DNA of 64,000 bases from Psilocybe azurescens (GCA_023853785.1 JAJIRX010000762.1:62001-126000); one strand, 5' to 3'; positions 11,607-23,596 are shown, counted from the first letter of the stretch. Notes: generated by a model not told the origin, from the letters alone. Numbers and translations: made by a program.

Positions 11607-12634
11607 TCATCGACCCATTGCCATGGACATACCATTATCATTATCATCATCAAACGCATCCGCGAGCAAAACACCTCCAAGTAAACCCGCACCACCTAAA
11701 ACGAAAAAGAAGCACATGTAAGTATCCAGAGTAGTACAAACATTGCCAACACAACACGACGAGAAGAACAGCACGCACCAGCCAACGCCATTCCGCCCAT
11801 TCCCATGCCGCCGCCGGACCTCTTAGGCTGTCCCTGCTGGACGTACACAACCTGGGGCTGCTGCTGCTGGGGGTACTGCTGCTGGGGATAGCCGCTACCC
11901 CCGTATCCACCTCCTCCGCCATATCCACCGCCTCCTCCACCCCCACCGAACTTGTTCGGCTTTCCACCAAACAATCCGCCTACCAGTCCACCTAATACAG
12001 CATAACAAAAACAGGGTCAGTAAAAGCCCAGATAAACAAACGGAAACTTAACACACCTAAACCACCTTTCCCACTCCCACCCTGCTGCTGCTGCTGTGGC
12101 TGCTGACCATAACCTCCATAATCCCTCTGCTCACCATACCCACCTCCCCCTCCATACGGTGACTGCTGCTGCTGCTGAGGATACCCTCCTCCTTGCCCCC
12201 GCCATAGCCCTGATTATTATCATACCCATACCCTCCACCGCCAGGAGCCTGCGGGTATCCTGGATTCGGGCCAGCATTATAACCACCGCCACCACCACCG
12301 TACCCGGGGCTCACAGGGGGCGCGGTGGGCGGGGGCGCATATTGTGGCTGGGGCGCGGGCGGCGGGGGCCCAAGGGATGCACCCACGTCGTTACAGGCGG
12401 GTTCGCCTTGGTATTCACATAGAACCTATGTACATCCCGCGCATCATTAGATTAAGATACGACTGAGCCATGTAAACCACCAACCAGGCTTTATAACTAG
12501 CAAAATCTAATCTCAGTCGATCTCAACGGGATCCGGATAAGATAGACCACATACTTTCCATCAAACTGCGATATCCAACCCTCCGGAAGGGTTCTCGTAT
12601 CTGGATTAGTTTCGTACGGTGGAGGAGCGGACAT
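11607..12634 (-). CDS. WW-domain, Gly-rich protein with C-terminal glycine-zipper segment
   Basis: The exons are 12555-12634, 12057-12425, 11779-11991 and 11607-11695. Exon 1 starts MSAPPPYETNPDTRTLPEGW and ends inside the WW domain. Exon 2 resumes FYVNTKANPPVTTWVHPLG, so both Trp are present. A Pro-rich and Gly/Tyr/Gln-rich tail follows. Exons 3-4 encode GLGGLVGGLFGG, a poly-Gly/Gln stretch, then AGGAGLLGGVLLADAFDDD, a glycine-zipper-like hydrophobic end. Exon 2 needs two added bases: one in the run of five at 12366-12370 (five C on the coding strand where six are needed) and one in the five-G run at about 12193-12197. With both added, all intron phases close. The intron splits the WW domain at the same codon phase as in the neighbouring WW gene, so the two are probably ancient tandem duplicates. 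The function is unknown; the WW domain suggests a Pro-rich-motif adaptor. Confidence 0.8.
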
Positions 12635-12978
12635 AGCGAAGGTGGTATGAAAGAAAAACGTTGAAGGGACGGCAAAAGCTTGGATAGGCTTAATATACTG
12701 GCTATTGCACAGGATCACGCAGTATTTTGCCGAATCGGCCTAATCGTATCCGCCCGAGAGACTCAGTAATACGAGGCTATGTTATCATCGTGACTGAATT
12801 ATGATTATCGGTGCCCAAACCGGTCCACCGCCACTTTTATTTTATAATTTAAAATTTTTAATCCTTTTTTTTTTTATTTAAATTAAAACTCAAGAAATAA
12901 CAGAAAAATACGGATGGTACGTGGGTCGATACAACCCTACAGTAATATAGAAACAGTATGGGTGAGACAGGCATTATA
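12635..12978. other. AT-rich intergenic spacer / promoter of WW gene
   Basis: This stretch has a strongly AT-rich block at about 12835-12900 with runs of T and A. It lies upstream of the WW gene that starts at 12634 and downstream of the HMG gene that ends at 12979. No coding signal is seen. Confidence 0.45.
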
Positions 12979-14185
12979 TCAAAAAACGATAGAATAAAAA
13001 AATAACAAAGAGAGGTGCAACCAAAAGCATGCATTTAGCTCCAACCTACGTCCAGAGGTGATTCCGAGTTGGCCAGCATCGCCGAGATATCCGCCATGAT
13101 ACTGAATTAAGTTCTTTAAAAAAAAATCCACTACGCTTTTGAGCCTTTTTTTCCCTTTCTGAACTGCCGCCTGGGGGGAAGCGCCTCGCCGCTTCTTGGT
13201 TGCTGGTTCAGGTTCCGAATCTTCATCTTCACTTGAATCACTATCGGCCGGGCGTGTCATAATGGGAGCGGGTGGCTCGTCCTCCTCCGAATCGTCCTCC
13301 TCAGAGCTGTCGACGCTGCTTGGGGATATTTCGTCTGCAGTTGGTGGGGGACGGGCCTTAACTGCCGGAGCGGGAGTAGCAGAGGGTTTCGGACCACGAG
13401 GCTTTGAATTTGCCTTTTGAGCTAATTGAATTGAGCAGGCATAGTGAGTTCCAGGGCGCGAATAACAAGAACGACAGCGGACAGGCAGACTTACAGAAGC
13501 AGCAGCAGCAGCGGCGGCGTTGGCAGCCTCAATCTCTTGAGGGGTTCTGTTATCATAGGCCTTCTTCTCTTCTGTATATTGGTCTTTCGCGGTCTTCATA
13601 GCTTGGTTATAGGTCTAAAATGGTCGCGTGAGGTTGGAAACAAGACAGAAAAGTGAAGGACGCGACGTGCCGCCTTCTGTTCCTCGGACATGTTTTTCCA
13701 CTGCTCAGAGATCAAACCAAGCAGATCAGCATTTGAAAGAGTGGGGTGCTGTTCCTTGAGCTCCTTGCGGACCTCGTTCTGGAAGAGGATATAGGAAGAG
13801 GCGGGACGCTTTGGGGCATTCGGATCCTTTGGTTTGGTATTGCGCTTGCGTTTCTTGGGACCGTCCTCTTCTGGGGAAAGGGCATGAGCTCTGCGCTTGC
13901 CCTTTGCGTTCTCGTCTTTTGGACGTGATGAGACGCGTTATGGTGCGCGGGAAAAAGAAGGAACGGACCGTTGAGCATCTCTGCGAGTTCCGGGGAATAT
14001 TCAGAGTGGTTGATTTGCTTAGCAAACTTCTCTGCAATCTCCGCACAGCTCCTCAGGGAGTCAGCGACGGCATGGAGACTGGTTGTAAACTGTGATGGGG
14101 AGGATTAGCAGGTTAGAGGGGGAAAGAAGGAGGCAATAGTCACCTCATTGCGAGAACGTTCAAACTGAGCAAGATGGGTGGACAT
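12979..14185 (-). CDS. HMG-box DNA-binding protein
   Basis: There are five exons: 14144-14185, 13969-14089, 13671-13915, 13495-13614 and 12979-13413. The N-terminus (MSTHLAQFERSRNE, then an Ala/Leu helical segment with SLRSCAEIAEKF) precedes a basic stretch (GPKKRKRNTKPKDP). A single HMG box follows at about residues 85-160: APKRPASSYILFQNEVRK, ADLLGLISEQWKNMSEEQ, TYNQAMKTAKDQYTEEKKAY. The tail is Ala-, Pro- and Glu/Ser-rich acidic. HMG boxes bend DNA; this layout resembles fungal NHP6-like or larger chromatin HMG proteins. The third intron (13615-13670) appears to use a GC donor, because only that choice restores the normal W-to-Y spacing of box helix 3. The gene is divergent from the PNUTS-like gene, 283 bp away. 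The last 40 residues (hydrophobic, from KSVVDFF) may be the wrong frame. All phases close without correction, giving 320 residues. Confidence 0.85.
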
Positions 14186-14468
14186 TGTACGGAGGGGGAA
14201 AGAGAACAAAAGGAAACTAAGAATGGCCCCCGAAAAAAGTCAATTTTGTTTTCTCGCTTTCTTTTGTTGTAATAGGCTGGAATGTCTCAGTGACCGTGGG
14301 ATAGCGGAGAATAAAGCGGACAGTGAAAAATGGTAGTAAGGATTGTGCGGTGGCTCTGACGCTGGCTCTTGTGAATACCAGACTCAATCAAAGGCCCAGG
14401 GGAGACTGCCACAAGCTTAAGAGTGTTGCTGGCCGTTTGCCTGCCTGTTAAAATACTATTAAGAGGAA
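14186..14468. promoter_or_regulatory. Shared divergent promoter, HMG gene / PNUTS-like gene
   Basis: The 283 bp between two start codons pointing away from each other must hold both promoters. Pyrimidine-rich stretches occur near 14235-14270. No specific factor site was identified. Confidence 0.5.
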
Positions 14469-17400
14469 ATGGATTCAAATATGTACACCCAGTGGGTGCA
14501 GTCGCCAATACAGGACTCGGTCCAACATGAGCTCGCTGACTGGCCAAAGGACCGCACAGCAATCACCAATTCCTCCACCAACACCACCGATATCAGCGAT
14601 TTCACTACTTTGACGGATCTTGCAGGTATGTACCCCCAACAATCCACCCAATCCAGCCACAGACTCACCCTCTTTTCCCGCAGGCCCTAGCTCCTCTTCC
14701 CAGCCTTTTTACCAGCCATATGGCAACTACTACATCCAAGCCCCATATACTACCATGGCCTATGGAACGCCATGGCCAACCACCGTCCCCCTCTCCAACT
14801 ATTCCAGCTTGAATGGGGCCACTACCAGCTCATCAAGTCAGAGCCAACAGCAACAGCAGCAGCAACAGCCACAACAACAACAACAATCGCCCCAGCAGCA
14901 GCACCAATCCCCTCAAATCCCCCAGCAGCAGATCCAATTGCAAAACCATTCTACATCCCAGCACATGATAATCGAGTACGTTTTTGTCCTTTTTCCGGAC
15001 CCCCGGTTAGTGCTGACTACTTTTTAGCCCAGTCCTTACCTTGAATGGCTCAAGTTCGAGTTCCATGCAAACTTCGTTTTCGCTTTCTCCTTCATTTACG
15101 CCACAGAGTTCCCAACAGCAACAGCCCCAACAGCAGCAGCAGCAGCAATCGCAGCCCCAATCGCAAATGCAACAACGACCTCAGTATTACAATCATCTCA
15201 TTTATCCTTCCCCGTATTACCGCCAGCCGCCTCAACCAGCGCCCCAAGGCACGCTTTCTCCTCAGGCACTGCACTCGCCTACAAATCCAATGATGTCTAT
15301 CATACCAAATACCTTTTACTCCCCCCATCAAACTCAATCTCCAATACAATCCAACGGCCCGTCCCAGCAGCAGCAGCAGCAGCAACCCCTACAGCAACAA
15401 CAGTCGCAACCCCAACCGATCTCAGTACCCATCGCATCCACCTCGCAAGCCGCTGCTGTTGCTGCCGCCTCCCCCTCGCAAGGGCTGAGCCAAGAAGCCA
15501 AAGACGAGCGCAAACGCCAGTTCGAAAGTGCCATCCGACCGCTGCTCCAGCCCTCCGCCTTCAGCGGGGCACAGGCCGTCAACCAGCTCACGTCGCATAT
15601 ATCCGAGTACGGCGCGACCGACGTGGACGCCGCCATGCGCCTCGAGATTCTCGCGCGGATCCGGGACGGCGCGGGGAACCACTACTATCGCGCCTGGTCC
15701 GAGAACGCGACCGCGATGGACATCACCCGCGAGTGGATCAAGGCCTCCGCCAAAGGGAGTAACGCCGCACTTGTCGAGACGACAATGCCTCTATTACATG
15801 TGAGATTTTTTTCACATCTCTCTCTTACATCAGGACCGGTGACATGATTCTCAACGTTTTTTTTTGTGTTTTTCGTTTTTAGCTCATCGATCGTTTGCCA
15901 TTCACGCTGGAATCCTTGATGGCGTCTAAGCTAGGTAAAATCATCAAAAAGCTAGTCAAAGATGAACCTTCTTCAGGTGAGCAGGCCGTTTTTCATTCTT
16001 TCCCCCTCGTGTCCAAAAGCCCATGCCTGTTGCGGTTCGTGCCTATATGTGATAAACCCACTACGCGAGTCGTTTTCGTTTCTGCAGTCTGCCTGTCATT
16101 GTCGCTGCAGCTGCCAGCCGTGCATGTTACACTCACATAGGGCTTCCCTGAGACACCTGCCTTACCGTTGATTGCTTCTTTACTACAAAAAAAAAACAAA
16201 AACAAAAAAGAGAGACCGCTCTATCTGCCCAAATCCAATCTACGGACCGAAAAAAGAAACGAATTTTTTTCATTATTCTATTCTTCTGAGCTCTCTGTAA
16301 TAATAATAAATGTGTATCTAACTACTCCTTCTTTCTTCATTCCATCACCTGCTTCTTTCTTTTCCTATGATTTATATAATACAGCGATCAAGGACATGGC
16401 ATCCAACCTCGAGCGAAGATGGCGAAACATGCTTTCCGAAGTCGACGGTGGCGCGAAAGCCCCGGAAAATAAAGGAAATGAGGGTCAGTCATGTCAGTTC
16501 GTCGTCCGGGTGTTATACCAGAAAAATGCTAATTACCATTATAGATGCGAAAACGAAGAAGAGGAAACTAGCAGAGCCAGCGGCGCCCGGGGCGCCGCAG
16601 CCGCTGAAGAAAGCCGCCTTGGGGTCATCGTCGTCGACGAAGCCCATGTCGGTAAAGAAGGAGGGTGGTGCTGCTGGTGCCGCAAAGCCAGCAGCGGCAG
16701 TGAAAAGACGCAAAGGCCGACTCGTCCTTCTTCTCCGCGCCCAAGCCCAAAGCGAAGCTGCCGTCCTTCAAGAAAGCCAGCGTGCCTGCGGCGCAGGCAA
16801 AGCGGGAGGATGCGAATATCGCGCTCCCCTCCTCCTTCGACCCGTTTCAGGAAGCGCTTAAGTCGATGAAAGCAGGGCGCAAAGACTCGCCCGCCGTATC
16901 GACTCCGCCGTCCGCGTCTGGCTCGGGCTCGGGCTCCGGCGGGGGCACCACCGCGGCGGACAGCACTCAGCCGGGGCTGTCCAAGAACGGAAAAAGAAAG
17001 AAGTCGGTGACCTGGGCCCCGGACGGGCAGCTGGAGTCAGTGAAGCTCATTGAGCGCGCTATCTATGACGATGATCCCGTAGATGTCAGCCCGTTTCCTC
17101 CTTTCCGGCCTGTGTACCGTACATTGATTGCTTGTTCCTTTTTCTTATCGTCCTTCCGTGTTTAGGGTACACATACTGGGCACAGCCTTCGCGATTTGGA
17201 CCGAGGAGAGGGTGCCGCATTACATTCACGGCCATTCGAAGAAACTGTTGATTGGGCAGAACCGATGCGTAAGCACATCACGTCTAAAACTCTATTTTTG
17301 CACAGAAATGATTCAACAACTCCCTTATCTCTTTTTTTTTCTATCTATAAACAAACATTACACAGCCATCGACTTGCCACCAGAGACGCCGGAACGTGGA

Positions 17401-18219
17401 GGGCAGAGTGAGGAGAAGAAAACACAGGCGGAGAGAGAACAGACGGCTTTAAGTGCGATGTACATGTCGCCCAATCAGATCCCTGATTCCCCAGCTGAAC
17501 CCACGAACGTGATGTCTGAAGAGGAAGCCGACCAAGATGTCACGCAAATGACGGCAGGGCCTGAGATGGATCCTGTCTTCTGGAGCAGCGAGCCCGTAGC
17601 TACGGCTACTGCGATGCCCGTTTCTGTTCCCGGCGCGCCGTCCGTCGCTGACCTGGTAGGCCAGCTTGCAATGGGCATGGATCCCGCGTCTATGATGAGT
17701 GCGGGTGCAGGAGGCATGAGCGCCAGTCATGATTTAGGCGCCATAGCTCAGAGTCTGCCGCCAGAGCAGCTCCAGCAGCTGCTGCACTCGCTCCAAGTAG
17801 GCGCCGCCCAGTACGCGGGGATGGCAGCCTACGGCGGTACCGGCGCCGGCGCCGGTAACGGTGATGATGGTGCGTGGGCATCAGGTAGTGGGGTCTCCGT
17901 GAACAGCCCATATGGGGCCGAATATGGATATCACGAGGATGCCGAAATGCAACAGTCACGCCCAGGCTGGACAACGGATGGTAGAGGGCGCGGTGGCGGG
18001 CGAGGACGGGGGCGTGGACGGGGACGGGGAGAAGAAGGCTTTAGACCGTATATTAAAAGAAAACCATGCAGTTTCTTTGCAGCAGGAAGGCGAGCATCTG
18101 AATCTAAATTTGAAAATAAGACCCGGACTGATTTCGTTACCTCCGGAATTAACAGATGCAAATACGGTGATCAATGTGACTTTGCCCATGACCTGTCCGC
18201 CCTCTACCAAGACCATTAA
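14469..18219 (+). CDS. PNUTS-like PP1 regulatory subunit (TFIIS-N domain, RVxF motif, CCCH finger)
   Basis: Nine exons: 14469-14625, 14684-14975, 15028-15799, 15883-15976, 16385-16483, 16545-17084, 17166-17268, 17366-18089 and 18156-18219 (about 947 aa). A Gln/Ser-rich N-terminus precedes a TFIIS-N/LW-type helical bundle (about 300-470: AVNQLTSHISEYG, ITREWIKAS, LGKIIKKLVKDE, LERRWRNML). A basic Lys/Ala linker leads to a PP1-docking RVxF motif (KKSVTWAPDG, near 625). Then come HSLRDLDRGEGAAL, QAEREQTALSAMY, an RG-rich stretch and a C-terminal C-x7-C-x5-C-x3-H zinc finger. This order matches metazoan PNUTS/PPP1R10 and fission-yeast Ppn1, which bring PP1 to the 3'-end-processing and termination machinery. 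One base too many in AAAA at 16703-16706, or a 40-nt micro-intron, breaks exon 6. The last intron has a GC donor and cuts the zinc finger. Confidence 0.83.
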
Positions 18220-19230
18220 CAGCAAAAATTCAATTCCCCATCCGTTGTATACCATAGTTTATTCATTCGTCCATTATTATATCTTGCCCCCAGAGAGGCC
18301 TCTCCCTCTCTGTGGTAATTATATGATCCTCAATCACTTGCCAGACTGTACATAAAAGCATGAGACCCGTCATCTATGTACATAATTCGAAAAAATCCTA
18401 GAATCATCCAGCTTTCTGTTCTTGACAACTGAGTCATACACTAGCAAGCGTACGGATTTTCCTAGAAAAAAGGTAAACTTGCTTCCGCTTTGCCGATCCA
18501 AAGCCAGGCGCCACCGCCTCTGTCTGGTTCATATGTAACTTTCATACAGAGCTTCCGGAACGTCCTCGACCGGAAAGTATGTTCTACGCACGAGAATCGC
18601 AGCCACCTTTCCCGTTGGTCTATCTGAAGTCTGGAGTCATGCTACCGCGTATGACGAAATGCAACGACGAGACCGTGCTCCGTCCACCCCCTTCCCCTCG
18701 AACAAGTCGTGCTGCTTCCTGAATGCAGGAATCCACTCAGGATCCGTATTGCCTGTCCTTTCAACGTTCTGGTAGCTGCATCCGTGAATCTTCAACGGGG
18801 TTCACCTTGGGTCGCGGCCCGAAAGAGTGCAAATGATCTGCTGTCAAACTGTCCATTGTCCATGTCATTCTCAAAATACTAAATTCAAGATAAGCACGTT
18901 CGAGCCAGGCAGAAAAAATATTGGACACATCGGCGGGCTGTTTGGATATACAAGTACACAAAGTAAGAGTAAAAAAACCGGGGAAACTAGGAGGGTGGGG
19001 GTTGGCTCGCCGAATATAAAGAAAAGAAAAAGAAAAGATTTGAGTAAGTGATCCAAAGTGGCGTAAGTAGGGTACAATCTAATATGATGATGATCAAGTA
19101 AATAGAGAAAGAAAAAATAGAAACAAGAGTGAAATAGAACTTAAGAAAAGACGAAAGAAAAGTAAGAAAAAAAAGAAAAAGTCGGACGAGCGCCATTGGG
19201 TACGGAAAGCAAGATACTTCATATACTAAT
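18220..19230. other. Intergenic between convergent genes
   Basis: About 1 kb lies between the convergent ends of the PNUTS-like and LDB-like genes. It presumably holds both 3' untranslated regions. Purine-rich A/G stretches occur at about 19020-19200. No gene is recognised. Confidence 0.4.
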
Positions 19231-22200
19231 TCAAACACACAGCAGCAACAACAACAAAAAAGGACGAAACGAGAGGTAGACAAGGGACTCTGACGATGGG
19301 GGTAAGGGAAAAAAAAAGTGACAAATAAAATAGATCTTCAGCGCATTAGCCTGTGCCCGTCCGTCCTTTTTCCGTGCGCCCCGTTTTCCAGGTTGTTGTT
19401 CAGAGTTTCCAACGGTCGGAGACGACGCGTCGCCCTGTTTGCGCTTGAGCGATGTGTGTGCCATTGCAGGCGTGTTATTCGTCGTCCCTCCCGAAGAAAC
19501 AGCGGGTGACGAAGCAGGTCCCGACTGCGACGGTGTCTGTCCCTGCTGCTGCTGAGGAATAGTCTTCAGCTGCTTTTCAGGCGAGTTGACAGAGGAAGAG
19601 GAGGAAGTATTTTGCGGCGAGTTCATAGATGAAGGAGGGTTCGGCGGCTGGGGATTGGTGATAGACGCAGGCGCACTAGAATATAATGTTACAGCGGGCG
19701 TAGATGACGGATAGCTGGAATACGGAGGTCCTAGAGATGTATTATTATTGTTGTTATTGCTGCTGTTGTTGTTCTGGGGAAGGGGGTTCATGGACTGCTG
19801 CATCGGGCCGCCCATCGACATCGACTCTCGGATTTTGTTCGCATAGCTTTTCAGCGCATCTGAGAAAAGGCGTCTGTTTCAGTACCAGTAACGAGCCACC
19901 GTTGAAGTGATATACGACAACTCGAAGAATGGTGCAAACGCTCACCTAACGGCCCAAGTTTCGTCTCGTCTACGAACGCGATAAGGTCCGCCATTGAGCT
20001 GACGCTCTCGGCCAGCTCCAGACACCGCATCGTCGCTTGCGGGATCCCAAACGCGTTCACCGGTTCCCCGGGTATCGATCCATGGTCGATCAGCACCCGA
20101 GGCTCCTCGCATCGCTTATCCTCCTCAATCTGGTGCTGCTGGATCTGCGCCTGCGAGCTCATCCCGGACATCGACGTTGCATAGTTCGGCGGTATCGGCC
20201 TATCTATCATCCTGTTCCCTAATATAAACTCCAGTGAAATAAACTTCTCATGCGCGTTGGCGTCGAAGTTGAAGTCGTCGAATTTCCAGATGAACTGCGG
20301 CACTTGAGGATTGCCTGGTGGAGTGACCTGGGTCATGATAGCGGTCAGTGTCAGTGGGCCTTTCAGCATGACTGTGTATCCGTTGGTGTATTTGTATGTC
20401 CATATTGCAGATATGCATTCTACGACTGAGCGTCCTGGATAAGACGGGTTCACTCGTTCGCGTGCACCATCCAAAGAAAGTGTCATGGACTTGACACCAG
20501 ATTGTGTCGTGACAAGGAAGAATCGGGGCAGGATAGGTACACCGATTTCTATACAAAGTTCAGTTGTGAGAAACAAGGACCGCATAACGAGAGAATTTGA
20601 ACATACCAAACGGCTTCGCTTCAGTCCGCAGGTTATCTCTCCACAAAGTCAGCTTCATGATAGCTTTGGGAGTGAAATAATCCTTGACAACTTCGTTCCA
20701 AAAATGTAGCTGAAATTTTTGATTCTTGTGACTTCAGCACTGATAAATCTGTTGGTAACGATAACGAATGCTCACTTTGGTAGTGTCTCCAGAAAGAATA
20801 CCACTAAACTGAAGTAATCTGATGATGCCGTGACTGTGGCCGCTGCTAAACACTCCATTAAGAAAAGAATTGCATTCCCCACAAGCGAAAATCTCACCCA
20901 GAAGCTAGCGCCGCTGCCCGTTGTAGAGCGGCTGACCCGGATGGCGTTACGTCGCCTTGCATAGGACCGGCAGAACCTAAAGACGGAGGTGGCGGAGGTA
21001 CGCCGCCTGGCAGCACTGGTGGTCTCGGCGCAATCGCAGGCATGGTCGGTACAGGAGGCCCTTGGGGCTGTTGTGAAGCAGGAATTCTCCCTAGAGCTGT
21101 AAGCGGACCCTGCAAGTTACCTTGAAAGCCACCAGGCGGTAGTGACATCTGTGCTGAACGAGGTGTTCGCGTCGCAGTCTGCGAAGGCGGTCGACCAGGC
21201 CCTTGCTGTGGCTGAGACTGTGGCCTCTGCGGATGTGAGTTCATCTGATCACTGTGCGGTGGAGACTGATGATGCGGCTGATGTTGCTGCTGTGACGAGG
21301 ACGGCTGCTGTTGATTAGGTTGTTGTGGGGATGGGTGAGGATTAGTGTGCGATGGCGGTCTGGGATGGGGTACAGAGGGAGGCGGCGGCATACCGAAACT
21401 GTTATTGTAGATGTCCATCGACGGGCTGCTCATCATATCGAACGGTTGACCCGGAAACGAGCGAGTCGGTGTACCCTGCGTGTGCATCATGCTCGGCGAG
21501 GGTTGAGGAATGTCCATTTGCATGGGTGGCGTCGATGGTGGGGCAAAAGATGGGTAGTTTCCCTGATTGGGATTCGACATGCGGGCGGGATTGGCGGGGA
21601 ATTGCGATCCTGGATAGCCAATAAATGAATTGTCGGGTGTCATTCGTGGGCGATTGACAGGGGTATGAGAGGGACCTGGTGTGCCCATGGACATGCTAGG
21701 CGTGTGGTTCTGAGGAGGTCGGGGAGATGAAGAAAGTGGTTGCGGAGGCGGTTGTGACGGCATAGGCCCTCCGTTTGGGAAAGAATTTTGTTGATGGGGC
21801 GGCTGCATACCGTTATGAGGCATCGAACCGATAGATGGCGGCTGGGGTAGACTGTTCATGACCTGAGGTGTGGACGGGGTTCGAGTCATTCCCGGTGGCA
21901 TACCTTGGTTTGGGGGCTGCTGCTGTTGCATACGCACATTTTGCTGATTTGGATGCTGAGGCTGGCGCATCTGAGCTTGCAAATTCGGCTGCATGGCCAT
22001 ATCCATGCTTATACCCATACCACCCATACCCATATTGCCGCCAGCTGGGTTAGGCATGCCCCGAGCGGCAGTGGTTGTGGTTGTGACTGAACACGACGAA
22101 CTGTATTGCCCGGAAACTGGATATTCTGCAATTGCTGCATGTGGGATGGATTGGCGGCAGGATTGAGTTGAGCAGGGTTCTGGCCTTGGCGAAGGACAGC

Positions 22201-22482
22201 CGGACGCTGTTGTTGGGCTTGGTGCTGCTGTAACATACCAGGGTTTGGCTGCATGCCATATCGCGGAGTAACGTTTGGAGGAACTGGGCCACCTGCGAGC
22301 ATGCCCATTGGGGGATTGGAAGGGTTCATATTCTGGGGCACACTCATTCCCTGACCAAGAGAAGGCTGGACCATATGAGCCGGATTTTGCATGAAGGGAG
22401 GGTTACCGATAGCGAGCATATTGTTGGATGATTGTACCAAGCCGGATGCGGGATGCATACTCTGACGAAGAGGGCCGTTCAT
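19231..22482 (-). CDS. LIM-domain-binding (LDB/SEUSS/Adn1-type) transcriptional co-regulator
   Basis: There are five exons: 20898-22482, 20776-20845, 20607-20709, 19946-20548 and 19231-19859. A long Pro/Gln/Met-rich N-terminus (about 525 residues) precedes the LIM-binding domain. Its recognisable segments are HGIIRLLQFSGILSG, LHFWNEVVKDYFTPKA, TLWRDNLRTEAKPF, IGVPILPRFFLVTTQSG, ECISAIWTYKYTNGYTV and VPQFIWKFDDFNFDA. A Ser/Asn/Pro-rich tail follows, with KRKQGD and PGKRGARKK basic patches. The family scaffolds transcription complexes in the nucleus; in fungi such proteins (Adn1, Ptp1-like) act in adhesion and development. One G is missing from the GGGG run (coding strand) at about 22058-22061; adding it makes all phases close (996 residues). 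The true C-terminus may be shorter, ending about 19350 after GRTGTG if one A of the AAAAA run there is also miscounted. The gene is divergent from IMP3, 292 bp away. Confidence 0.83.
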
Positions 22483-22774
22483 GTGGAATAGTAGTTCAGA
22501 GGGAGGACGCTAGTGTGCGTGGAGGAACACGGTTGGCAAGCATGAAAGATGGCAAATAGACGGGGTAAGAGGAGATGTTGAGGGCGGCCTGTGACGAGAA
22601 TGGTGATATATTGAATCCCTGTAGATCGGAGGTAAATAAAAGATAAAAGAGGGAGGAAATAGAAAAGAGTAGTCGGGGAATGTGGATGAGTTGACAGTTG
22701 TATTCTGAACCGACCCAGCTCTCCCACACGTGGCTTCCCTCCCCAACCACCTCAAACGGGTATTTTATCAAACA
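22483..22774. promoter_or_regulatory. Shared divergent promoter, LDB-like gene / IMP3
   Basis: A spacer of 292 bp separates the two divergent start codons. It must drive both genes. No defined element was recognised beyond pyrimidine-rich stretches near the IMP3 start. Confidence 0.5.
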
Positions 22775-23596
22775 ATGGTCAGAAAACTAAAGTACCACGA
22801 GCAAAAGCTTCTCAAAAAAGTAGACTTTCTCAATGTAAGTCGCCCTATTCTCTAGAGTCGTCTCTCTCTCTCATATTCAGCAGTGGAAACAAGATGCCAA
22901 CCTCCGCGAAATCAAGGTCATGCGGCGCTATCACATCCAGGACAGAGAAGACTATCACAAGTACGCCTCTTGTTCTCCCTCACACCGTCCTATCCTCACT
23001 CTATCATCGCCCCAGATACAACAAACTCTGTGGCTCTCTCCGCTCCTTTGCCCACAGGGTCTCCCTTTACCGGCCCAGGACCCGTTTCGGAGTCGCATGG
23101 AGGCCCAACTCTTGTCCAAACTATACGATATGGGTGTCCTAAACTCCTCGGCGAAGCTAAGCGACATCGAAAATAAGCTCACCGTCTCTGCATTCTGCAG
23201 GAGAAGGCTGGCCGTCTTCATGTGCATGTCAAAGATGTCAGAGACAGTTAGTGCTGTGAGTCGTTTTCGTCCTTTCTAGCCTCTGCACATGTCTGATATT
23301 TCCCATGTAGGCTGTCAAATTCATCGAACAGGGCCATGTTCGCGTCGGACCCGACACAATCACAGATCCCGCTTACCTGGTTACGAGGTAAGAAGCATAC
23401 CGCCTTTGGCTTGTCGGTCAGTTAACAGAGTGCCATCCTCAGACACATGGAGGACTTTGTGACTTGGGTCGACAGCTCGAAACTCAAGAGGACGATCATG
23501 GAATACAATGATGAGGTATGCTTCTTCACAGTCCTATATGAAAGATCCTATCTAAAATTGCACTCCTTCCAGCTCGACGACTTTGATCTTCTATAA
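22775..23596 (+). CDS. IMP3: U3 snoRNP protein IMP3 (S4 domain)
   Basis: There are six exons: 22775-22834, 22881-22960, 23016-23255, 23311-23387, 23443-23515 and 23573-23596. The protein begins [20 protein letters not shown] and continues with [33 protein letters not shown] and [12 protein letters not shown]. The S4 RNA-binding turn [14 protein letters not shown], then [16 protein letters not shown] and the end LDDFDLL follow. These match yeast and human IMP3 throughout. IMP3 bridges U3 snoRNA and pre-18S rRNA in the nucleolar SSU processome. One T is missing from the TTT run at 23066-23068 (the family reads [10 protein letters not shown]). With it the exons total 555 nt, 184 residues, against 183 in yeast. 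A defect here should be lethal, so the break is almost certainly a sequence error. Confidence 0.95.

Noticed and set aside
13550..13670. A GT donor for the third HMG-gene intron (GTCGCG, with acceptor after ACCAAG)
   Set aside because: It keeps the frame but deletes TYNQA from helix 3 of the HMG box; the GC donor restores the exact family spacing.
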